Source: Akkermansia muciniphila
GTDB taxonomy: Bacteria > Verrucomicrobiota > Verrucomicrobiia > Verrucomicrobiales > Akkermansiaceae
Reading direction: 5' to 3'
Assembly (NCBI GenBank): GCA_945870545.1
Contig: CAMBTF010000095.1
Location: 1 to 6,779, forward strand
DNA length: 6,779 bases
Position numbers and translations under genes: made by a program. Each line of letters starts with the position of its first letter. Positions within the stretch are counted from its first letter, which is position 1. The notes under the pieces were generated by a model, which saw only the letters and a list, made by a program, of their open reading frames with translations, was not told where the DNA came from and ran no database searches. This document shows, in pieces, positions 1-6,161 of the stretch.

Positions 1-1047
1 GACCTGCTCCATGAAAAAGCGGTTCACGTGCAGCCAGTCCTCGCCATCGCTGTGACTGAGGAGGTGGTGGATCATGTAATCGATCCCGTGTCCCGGCTGT
101 TGCAGGCTGGGAAGGTTCGGGAAACGGAGGGCGCTGTGGTCGTTGTTCAACTTCAGCGTCGTGATTCGCGTTGTGTCGGTCTGGAAGCCGAGAACCACGA
201 GATCCATCATCAGGCGCATGTGCTCGCCGATGTCCTGCGGGATGCCGTCGGCGGGACGGGCGATATTGGGTTTTTCCAGGGTCGGCCGCCAGCCCTGCAA
301 CTCGCCGCGCTTGCCGGCATTCTCGATGCGTTTCTCGACCTCACGGACGGAGTCGAGGTATTCGTCGAGCTTGCGCTGGTCGTCGCCGCTGAGCCCGCGG
401 CGCAGGTCGGCGGCGTCGGACATCACCGCATCGAGGACGCTGCGATCGGCGGGCGAGGACTCGTCCTTGAACAGCCGGTCAAAGGCCAGCGCGGGATAGA
501 GCTCTAGAGGCGTCGGCGTGGTCGGCGAGCTCCAGGAGATGTGCGAGCTGTAGAGCATGGAGTAGTTCTTGTGCACCGAGGGATTCGACTTCTCGCAGGC
601 GAGGACGAGACTTGGCACCTTGGTGCTGCGTCCGTAGGTTTGTGCGAGAGCTTGATCGAAGCTGGTGCCCGAGCGGATCTCACCGCCGCTGGCGATGGGC
701 GCGCCGGAGAGTATGTTGCCGGTCTGTGAGCTGTGGATGTTGCCCTTGCGCGCCTCTTCGTGATAGAGGCCGCGGACGAAGAGCATCTTTTCGCGATACG
801 CCGCGAGCGGCTCGAGGACACGGCCGAGTTCCATCGCCTTACCCTCGCCTTTGGCCCACCATTCTTTCGAGTGGAAGCCGTTGCCGGAAAAGGTGACACA
901 GAGCCGGACGGGTGCCTCGCTAGCGGGGCGGTTGGTTTTCGGCTCGTCGCCCCAGACATTGAACGATTCTAGCCAGGGCAGGGCCATGGTGACGCCGGTG
1001 CCGCGGAGGAAGGTACGGCGGGAGAAGCGGTGGGAGTGGGAGTTCAT
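1..1047 (-). CDS. DUF1552 (HxxSHH family) protein, Tat-exported, C-terminus beyond window
   Basis: Partial gene: 349 codons are open from the ATG at 1047 to base 1, with no stop, so the C-terminus lies outside the window. I translated it by hand and the frame is unbroken. Residues 9-16 read SRRTFLRG, followed by a short hydrophobic stretch ending in ALPWLESF, a typical twin-arginine signal. This predicts export of an already folded protein to the periplasm or cell surface. Near the visible end, residues 328-333 read HLLSHS, matching the HxxSHH motif that names this family except for the last position, followed by a helix of the NRFFMEQV type. The start lies 13 nt after the stop of the DUF1592 gene, with no strong Shine-Dalgarno, so it is probably co-transcribed. 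DUF1552 proteins are usually encoded beside DUF1592 proteins in Planctomycetota, Verrucomicrobiota and related bacteria. Their biochemical role is not known to me. Family assignment is confident; function is open. Confidence 0.9.
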   Translation of the reverse strand, partial: MNSHSHRFSRRTFLRGTGVTMALPWLESFNVWGDEPKTNRPASEAPVRLCVTFSGNGFHSKEWWAKGEGKAMELGRVLEPLAAYREKMLFVRGLYHEEARKGNIHSSQTGNILSGAPIASGGEIRSGTSFDQALAQTYGRSTKVPSLVLACEKSNPSVHKNYSMLYSSHISWSSPTTPTPLELYPALAFDRLFKDESSPADRSVLDAVMSDAADLRRGLSGDDQRKLDEYLDSVREVEKRIENAGKRGELQGWRPTLEKPNIARPADGIPQDIGEHMRLMMDLVVLGFQTDTTRITTLKLNNDHSALRFPNLPSLQQPGHGIDYMIHHLLSHSDGEDWLHVNRFFMEQV

Positions 1048-1060
1048 GGGTAGCGTTGGT

Positions 1061-4000
1061 TTATTCTTTGACTAATTCGCGTCCTCTCCCGTTTCGGAAT
1101 TGCGGGCTCAGGACGATGTGTTCGACGAGATCGCCGATGCGGTTTCCCTCAATTGCGACGAGTTCGTCGAGAAGAGGCTGGTCGGAGAGTTGGACGCTGC
1201 GGCCGAGGGCGTAGCCGAGGAGCTTGCGGCAAAACTGGCCAAGGAAATCCTGGCGCCGTTCTCCGCCGAGGTAGTCGCGCAAGTCCTCGAGCCCGGCGAT
1301 GGGTGTGCCGTTGCGCAGGACGGTTTTCGTGTCAGCCTCGCGGGCGCGACCGATCGCATCGAAGCCCTCGAGAGCAAAACCGTAGGAATCAAAACGGCTG
1401 TGGCAGCCCGCACAATTCGGATCGCTACTGTGGCGTTCGATGAGCTGGCGCTCGGTGAGTCCCTCGGGAGCCTCTTCGGGCAGGATAGGTATGTCCCGTG
1501 GTGGTTTTGGCAGCTTGTCGCCGAGGACGACCTCGCTCACCCAGGTGCCGCGCAGGATCGCGCTGGTGCGGGAAGCGCCGGAGTGTTTCGCGAGAGTCGC
1601 GGCAAAGCCCAGGATGCCGCCGCGACCCTGTTCGCGCAGGCCATCGATGCGGTACCATTCGGGTGATGCTGGATTGTGGATGTCGGATTGCGGATTCTTC
1701 AAGCCGTAGAATGCCGCCAAGGGGTCGTTCACGAAGGTGTGATCGGCATCAAGCAGGGAGAGAACGCTGCGGTCGTTCTGGAAGAGATCGATGAAAAAGC
1801 GGGTCACCTCCTCCTGCATGTCGTCGCGCAGACCGGTGAACTCCGGGAAATGGCGTTCACTCTTTTCGTCGAGGGTGGCGATGTCGCGGACGTGGAGATA
1901 CTGGCAGCCGAACTCGGTGGCGAGGCGGCGGACTTTTTCAGTTTTCAGCAAACGGCGCGCCTGGGCGGCGAGGACCTTGTCGTCGCTGAGCCGGCCCTCG
2001 GCGGCGAGAGCGCGGAGTTCCTCGTCGGGTGCGGAGGAGGTGAGGAAATAACTCAGGCGTGTCGCCAGTTCCCAGTCGCTCACCGGACCAGTCGTTTCCG
2101 GAGCCTGCTCGCCCCGGTAAAGAAAGGCCGGTGAAGTCAGCACACGCGCGACCATGAGCCGGGGAGCAAAGGCGCGGAGCGAAGTTTTCTCCGACTCGGT
2201 CAGGGTGCGACGCCAGGCCTTTGCGGCAAAGGCGATCACGGCCTCGCGCTGCGCGGCATCGGCGTCGATTTTCTGTTGCTTGAACTTCGCGGCGGCGGCG
2301 AGGATGGGCTCGCGCATCGGCGTTAAGTTCGAAGTTAAGGCATCCTGCGTCGCGTATTGTAAGATCTGCTCGAAGGCATCGACCCGCTTCAGGGGGGCCT
2401 CGCTCACGAAGAGCAGCCCGTCCCAGAGCCGGTCAAGTTCGCGCGTCTGGGTCTTGTCGAGGATGAGGCGCTTCAGGTGGGTATCTTCACGATGGAAGAG
2501 GGTCAGGGTGATGCCCTCATCGACGGGAACGATTTTTGAATAACACAGCGCGATCGGAAAAAGGGAACGGAACTCGTCGAAGGTCTTCTCGAAGCGTTTC
2601 CACGATTCACTGGCCGGGTTCGCAATCACGGGAAGGCGGTGACGGGTGACAAGGTTGTTGTCGCTCAATTGGCCGCCCTTGATTCCGGTTTCCGTGTTCC
2701 CGGCGATGAGGCCCGGGCGCGGCTCCGGCTTTTCCGCGAGCACGCGCATCTGCACGCTGCCTGTTTCCTTCGCGGCGAGACGACCGGTCACGACAAATTC
2801 GGCTCCGGCGGCGAGTGCGGCGGGAATGGCGATTTCCACGACGGAGGGTGCCTTCGCGGGAATGGGTTTGTAAGGCTCCTGCGCAAAGAAGGATCGCATC
2901 GCCGGCGCGAGGAGCGGACTGCCCAGGGGGAAATCCTGCTCGAGATACCGGCGCACCGCAGCGGCCAGCTCCGGCGAAGGGGCGCGACGCCAGGCTGCCA
3001 GCGGAGCCGGCAGATCGGGCGCGCTGGCGAGAGCGGCTGGCTGGCTGAGGAAGTGCCAGGCCCCGTGCGGATTGCCGGCGAGAATGTCGGGGGAAACGTC
3101 CTTCGCGAGATCCCAGGTCGATTTTCCGTCACCGAGGCTTAAATTCACTGTGGTGAGGTCGCAACTGTGATCCCCTTCGCGTGGCCCAACGACGAGCGCA
3201 ACGACCTGCCCTGCCTCGATGCGCACGTTCTCGAACGGCCCGAACGGTATCACCGCCGCCCCTGTCGTTTCCCCGCTGGCGAGGACCTCGGTGGCGTGAC
3301 CGCGACGTATCTCGAGTGCCCAGGTGACGCCGTTGCCGCATTCGGGATGGGCGTCCGTGACGTCGCCGGAAAGCCGCAGCGATCCCGAGACCGGGCTGCG
3401 CCATGCGATCACCGAAGCGAGTGTCGGCGAAGGATGGGTCGCGACGCCGTGGGCTTTCATCACGCCCGGCGTCCGCACCGTGGCGTCGGAGGAGTTCGCG
3501 AGCACGCCCAGCGCGTTTTCGCCCTGCCAGCCGCGGATGAAATTGTAATCCGGCGTGCCGGACATCTTTTTCGTGAGGAGCGGCTCGAGCTTTGTCGTGC
3601 TAAAGCCGAGGATCTCGCGCCACGCGAGGAGCAGGTCTTTGTCAGGATCATCGTCACCAGCGGCGATGGCCGTGAGAATGCGCTCGCTGCTTTCGATGAT
3701 GCGGGAGCGTTCCTTTTCGAGGTGGGCGACGAGATCCGGCAGGGCGTGCACCGGAAGATCGGGACGGCCCGGAGCGACGAGCCGAGGCCCCTCCCAGATG
3801 ACGTCATCGCCTTCCGCGCCATCGCCGGCGTCGGTCGTGGTGAGGTAAAGGGTCGTGTCGCGGTCGCCGTCCAGTTTTACGCGCATCTCTTGGCTCGAAA
3901 CGATCGGCGTGACGGGCTCCTGCCATGACTTCGCACCAGTCTTCGTACCAATCCAACCCACCTTCGCAAAACGCCAGAGAGTGTTTTGCCAAGGTTCGAT

Positions 4001-4891
4001 CTCTGCAGCGGTCAGGGTCTTCTCACGAAACTTCGCCCGCAGGGGATCGAGCAGGGGCGAAGGCGATCCGTCTTTGAGTGCCTCTGTCAGGATCTCGAGG
4101 TATTTCGGACTGAGTCCTTCCCCGTCTCCCCTGCCCTGCGCGGCGTCGAGATAGGCGGTAAGCGGCAGGCGTCCGGCATCGTTCCCGAGTTCGAGATCGA
4201 TGCCCTGCTGTTTCGTCTTGTCCCCTTTCCCGGTGACAGTGTGTTTGGCGTAGATCGCCCGAATCCGTTCGAGGGTTTCATGGGTCCAGTCCTGTGAGGA
4301 ATCGCTCGCGGAGAACCGGACGCCGTCGGGCAGCAGGACGAGGTGATTGGCGACCTCTTTCGCTGCATCGAGATACTTCGTGAGCAAAGCGGGCGACATC
4401 ACCAGAGCCGCGCCGACATTGGTGAAGCCCTCGCCCGCCGCTCCATCGATGGGAAACTCCCGCGCCGGATCGAGCGAGTCCACCCCGGTTAGGTCGCGGA
4501 GGGTGTAGGTGTATTCGTGATTCGAAAGCCGCCGCAGGACGACCGGACCGGGATCGCCGGCGTTGGCGAGGGCGATGTCATCGAGGGTGCCTTGCATCCA
4601 ATCGGTGAGCAGCTTCAACTTCTCGGGCGAAGGCTGCGGTTTTTTCCTCGGCGGCATTTCCTCGTCTTGGATCTGGTCCAGCGAATACCTCCACACCTTC
4701 GGGTCTCCCTTCACTAGATCGAGTGAGCTGAAGCGCTCGAGATCCAGGTCGCCCTTCTGTTTTTCGGTCGAGTGGCAGGTTATGCAATATTCCTTGAGGA
4801 TAGGCTGGATGCTTTTCTCGAAGATCTCGTGCTCATCACCAAAAAGCGGAGCCGCAAGCAGCAGGAAGAGGATGGAGGCAAGAATCTTCAT
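1061..4891 (-). CDS. DUF1592-family di-CxxCH cytochrome-like exported protein
   Basis: Encodes 1276 residues from the ATG at 4891. That start is preferred over the upstream in-frame start at 5074 because it is followed by a clean Sec signal peptide (residues 1-18), has a perfect Shine-Dalgarno, and avoids 61 residues of non-secretory sequence overlapping the regulator gene. Visible order: planctomycete-type cytochrome c domain about 22-98, with CITCH at 36-40 and a candidate axial Met in MPP at 79-81; DUF1587 about 117-185; a long middle region about 200-880, including a probable beta-sandwich near 490-600; a short DUF1595 about 881-928; DUF1592 about 937-1064; DUF1588 about 1086-1188, with a second haem motif CAGCH at 1160-1164; DUF1585 about 1200-1272. 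At 1276 residues it is long for the family, through the middle insert. The architecture suggests an envelope protein binding one or two c-type haems. No catalytic activity can be assigned. It follows a GntR regulator with a 4-nt overlap and precedes a DUF1552 gene. Confidence 0.93.
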   Translation of the reverse strand: MKILASILFLLLAAPLFGDEHEIFEKSIQPILKEYCITCHSTEKQKGDLDLERFSSLDLVKGDPKVWRYSLDQIQDEEMPPRKKPQPSPEKLKLLTDWMQGTLDDIALANAGDPGPVVLRRLSNHEYTYTLRDLTGVDSLDPAREFPIDGAAGEGFTNVGAALVMSPALLTKYLDAAKEVANHLVLLPDGVRFSASDSSQDWTHETLERIRAIYAKHTVTGKGDKTKQQGIDLELGNDAGRLPLTAYLDAAQGRGDGEGLSPKYLEILTEALKDGSPSPLLDPLRAKFREKTLTAAEIEPWQNTLWRFAKVGWIGTKTGAKSWQEPVTPIVSSQEMRVKLDGDRDTTLYLTTTDAGDGAEGDDVIWEGPRLVAPGRPDLPVHALPDLVAHLEKERSRIIESSERILTAIAAGDDDPDKDLLLAWREILGFSTTKLEPLLTKKMSGTPDYNFIRGWQGENALGVLANSSDATVRTPGVMKAHGVATHPSPTLASVIAWRSPVSGSLRLSGDVTDAHPECGNGVTWALEIRRGHATEVLASGETTGAAVIPFGPFENVRIEAGQVVALVVGPREGDHSCDLTTVNLSLGDGKSTWDLAKDVSPDILAGNPHGAWHFLSQPAALASAPDLPAPLAAWRRAPSPELAAAVRRYLEQDFPLGSPLLAPAMRSFFAQEPYKPIPAKAPSVVEIAIPAALAAGAEFVVTGRLAAKETGSVQMRVLAEKPEPRPGLIAGNTETGIKGGQLSDNNLVTRHRLPVIANPASESWKRFEKTFDEFRSLFPIALCYSKIVPVDEGITLTLFHREDTHLKRLILDKTQTRELDRLWDGLLFVSEAPLKRVDAFEQILQYATQDALTSNLTPMREPILAAAAKFKQQKIDADAAQREAVIAFAAKAWRRTLTESEKTSLRAFAPRLMVARVLTSPAFLYRGEQAPETTGPVSDWELATRLSYFLTSSAPDEELRALAAEGRLSDDKVLAAQARRLLKTEKVRRLATEFGCQYLHVRDIATLDEKSERHFPEFTGLRDDMQEEVTRFFIDLFQNDRSVLSLLDADHTFVNDPLAAFYGLKNPQSDIHNPASPEWYRIDGLREQGRGGILGFAATLAKHSGASRTSAILRGTWVSEVVLGDKLPKPPRDIPILPEEAPEGLTERQLIERHSSDPNCAGCHSRFDSYGFALEGFDAIGRAREADTKTVLRNGTPIAGLEDLRDYLGGERRQDFLGQFCRKLLGYALGRSVQLSDQPLLDELVAIEGNRIGDLVEHIVLSPQFRNGRGRELVKE
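4888..4891 (-). other. ATGA stop/start overlap coupling the regulator to the DUF1592 gene
   Basis: The plus strand reads TCAT, so the minus strand reads ATGA. The TGA ends the GntR gene and the ATG starts the DUF1592 gene. This arrangement usually means co-transcription and translational coupling by terminating ribosomes that restart. It supports the choice of the 4891 start. Confidence 0.9.
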
Positions 4892-5550
4892 GGCTGCACC
4901 TCCTTGGTTGGGAGCCATTCCCGCCAGCCGAGGATGTGCTGGCGCATCAGGCGCTCGCACTCTGCGGGGGATTTGGTTTTGAAGGCCGTGACGAGGGCTT
5001 CGTGGCTGCTCACTGTCCCGGATTGCGTGCCTCGTGTCTGGATTTGCTTTGAACGATGCAGGCGACCGAGCCAAAGCGCCAGCTCATGGTGCGTCGAGCG
5101 CCACAGTTTAAGGAGGCGTCCATTTCCCGAGGCCTCCAGGATGATCTCGTGAAAATCGAGATCCAGTTGCGTGACTTGGAGAAGGGAGGTAGCTTCGCGG
5201 GTGGCTCGGATATTCGCCACTAGGGCCGAGGGGTTTTCCCTAAGCGCGGGCGCGGCCAGTCGCGCCGCCGCTGGCTCCAGTGTGAGACGCAACACATAGA
5301 GTTCTTCAAAATCAAAAGGCGAAAGCTTCTTCACATAAGCCCGGCCCGTAGCGCTGAACTCGATCAATCCATCGTGCTCAAGGGTAAACAAAGCTTCCCG
5401 AACCGGCACCCGGCTGACACCCAGCTCCCGCGCCACCGCCGACTCCGCCAACAGGGCTCCGGGATTGAGGACGCCATCAAGGATGCGGGCGCGCAGAAGT
5501 GCGGTGGCGTGATCCGAACGCTGGGGGGAAGGTAAAGGTGGTGTTTTCAT
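4888..5550 (-). CDS. GntR family transcriptional regulator, FadR/FCD subfamily
   Basis: Encodes 220 residues from the ATG at 5550. Residues about 13-75 form a GntR-type winged helix: an entry helix, then LAESAVARELGVSRVPVREAL (split here as LAESAVARELG 34-44 and VSRVPVREAL 45-54), the beta-hairpin ending near YVKKL. Residues about 80-210 form an all-helical FCD effector domain. The four usual metal ligands can be picked out as D130, H134 (D-x3-H), H183 and H205, so it probably binds a divalent metal and, through it, a carboxylate-type ligand, as FCD members such as FadR relatives, LldR and NanR do. It is the first gene of the presumed operon and its stop overlaps the next start. A dyad-rich element with GTATAC cores lies 9 nt upstream of its start, suggesting autoregulation. 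It is full length for the family. The ligand cannot be named from sequence. Confidence 0.93.
   Translation of the reverse strand: MKTPPLPSPQRSDHATALLRARILDGVLNPGALLAESAVARELGVSRVPVREALFTLEHDGLIEFSATGRAYVKKLSPFDFEELYVLRLTLEPAAARLAAPALRENPSALVANIRATREATSLLQVTQLDLDFHEIILEASGNGRLLKLWRSTHHELALWLGRLHRSKQIQTRGTQSGTVSSHEALVTAFKTKSPAECERLMRQHILGWREWLPTKEVQP
4898..4905 (-). promoter_or_regulatory. Shine-Dalgarno of the DUF1592 gene
   Basis: The minus strand reads AAGGAGGT, 6 nt upstream of the ATG at 4891. It is a complete match to the anti-Shine-Dalgarno sequence and lies within the last codons of the GntR gene. It decides the start of the DUF1592 gene against the in-frame alternative at 5074. The regulator and the DUF1552 gene have no comparable site. 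Confidence 0.9.
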
Positions 5551-5559
5551 TTAATGTCC

Positions 5560-5585
5560 AGTATACATTCACCATACGGTATACT
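5560..5585. promoter_or_regulatory. Candidate GntR operator with overlapping -10-like element
   Basis: AGTATAC at 5560-5566 and GTATACT at 5579-5585 form a 7-bp inverted repeat with a 12-bp spacer. Each arm contains the self-complementary core GTATAC, with cores 18 bp apart. Further dyads overlap it: ATAC-G-GTAT (5574-5582) and ACC-N4-GGT (5571-5580). It lies 9 nt before the regulator's ATG. On the minus strand the proximal arm also reads TATACT, a good -10 hexamer. The nearest -35-like sequence, TTGAAA (5592-5587), is 21 nt away, too far for a standard sigma-70 promoter. GntR/FCD regulators commonly bind short dyads at their own promoters. Binding here is inferred, not shown. Confidence 0.5.
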
Positions 5586-5787
5586 CTTTCAAGTTTTTCA
5601 TTTTTTTTTCGTGTTGCCTCGTTGAAGCGGACGCCGAAAAGATTTTCCGGATGGCAGAAGAGAACACCGTTGCCTCATAAAGAGGCCGCGTGGTGCCAGC
5701 CATGGAAGGATGGGGAACGGAAATGGTGAGTCAGCGGATTGATCTTCGGAGGTTGACGGGAGACTGCAAGTCCCAGCCACGTGTAAG
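5586..5787. other. Intergenic region upstream of the operon, no gene seen
   Basis: No convincing coding frame on either strand. The part next to the operator is AT-rich, with long T runs on the plus strand between about 5593 and 5610 (A-tracts in the sense of the operon), which could act as bent or UP-element-like DNA. A small hairpin, GCCTC-ATAAA-GAGGC, lies at 5672-5686 without a following T run, so it is not a clear terminator. The 8-mer GTTGCCTC occurs at about 5613 and again at about 5669. Confidence 0.4.
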
Positions 5788-6024
5788 TCATTTCCCGCGT
5801 TCACTCAGGATCTGCTCGAAAAGTATGTAGATCACGTCGTGGGTGTTGGCGTATTCGAGGAGGATTTCCATTCCGGAAATTTGGCGGAAGATGATGCGGA
5901 TACCGCCGATACGGAGTCGGTTGAAGCCCTCCAAGCTTGCCTGTAATCCCTTGATGTCGCCCCTCCCTTTTGCCAAGGCGCGCAACGCCGTGCGGACGCG
6001 GCGCGTGGTTTGCGGGGGCAGGGC
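5788..6024 (-). pseudogene. N-terminally truncated RelE/ParE family toxin, probable relic
   Basis: The frame is open for 78 codons from just after an in-frame TGA (6027-6025) to the TGA at 5790-5788. Its sequence follows the C-terminal three quarters of RelE/ParE-type toxins (HigB-like group): a helix LPPQTTRRVRTALRALAKG, then GDIKGL, the RLRIGGIRIIFRQ strands and a final strand/helix EYANTHDVIYILFEQI. Homology begins right at the stop codon. The expected first strand and first helix, about 15-25 residues, are missing, and upstream sequence in this frame has further stops (TAG at 6054-6052). No ATG exists; the only possible starts are CTG (6021) or TTG (5985), with no Shine-Dalgarno. No antitoxin-like gene lies on either side. 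If TTG is used, a 65-residue product is possible, but it would lack part of the fold. The toxin family call is fairly sure; the pseudogene status is inference. Confidence 0.6.
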
Positions 6025-6027
6025 TCA

Positions 6028-6161
6028 GAGATATCGGGTGACCTGATCAGTCTAGTAATTAGGGTTATATTTAGGATCAGATCCGGCGTTGAAATCAAGA
6101 AGGGATTAGACCGGCTGCTCCCGAAGCGCTGCGTGAGCTGATTGAGGAGTGAGGGGTATTT
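6028..6161. other. AT-rich intergenic stretch with small GATC palindromes
   Basis: No supported gene. It holds CTGATCAG (6043-6050, perfect palindrome) and GGATC-A-GATCC (6074-6084), so GATCAG recurs 30 bp apart around a locally AT-rich segment (about 6051-6075). It is where a toxin N-terminus and an antitoxin gene would be expected for the truncated toxin, but neither is readable. No T-run terminator follows the pseudouridine synthase gene here. Confidence 0.35.

Noticed and set aside
28..507. Plus-strand open frame of 159 codons
   Set aside because: Antisense to the DUF1552 gene, which is clearly coding on the minus strand; no family resemblance.
1100..1666. Plus-strand open frame of 188 codons
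   Set aside because: Antisense to the DUF1588/DUF1585 end of a well-recognised gene; codon-bias artefact.
3167..3928. Plus-strand open frame of 253 codons
   Set aside because: It lies wholly antisense to the DUF1592 gene, its composition is rich in Arg/Ala/Gly as expected for a high-GC shadow frame, and no domain is recognisable.
4892..5074. Extended N-terminus (61 codons) for the DUF1592 protein
   Set aside because: It would overlap the GntR gene, lacks a signal peptide, and the start at 4891 has both a perfect Shine-Dalgarno and a signal peptide.
5634..5650. CCGAAAA-GA-TTTTCCGG near-palindrome as a second operator
   Set aside because: Imperfect, with a bulged base, and unlike the GTATAC dyads; such AT-rich symmetry arises easily by chance.
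5672..5686. GCCTC-ATAAA-GAGGC hairpin as an intrinsic terminator
   Set aside because: Only 5 bp of stem and no T run on either strand next to it.
5598..5804. Minus-strand open frame of 68 codons in the intergenic region
   Set aside because: Low-complexity, Ser/Pro/Arg-rich sequence with no recognisable family; overlaps the end of the toxin relic.
5832..6098. Minus-strand frame of 88 codons as the missing toxin N-terminus via frameshift
   Set aside because: Its upstream part does not resemble the first strand and helix of RelE/ParE toxins, and downstream it is out of frame with the recognised toxin sequence.
6090..6153. Plus-strand tail reading AAPEALRELIEE then stop, as the end of a vanished gene
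   Set aside because: Only about 20 codons open after an upstream stop, with no start codon; too short to support.
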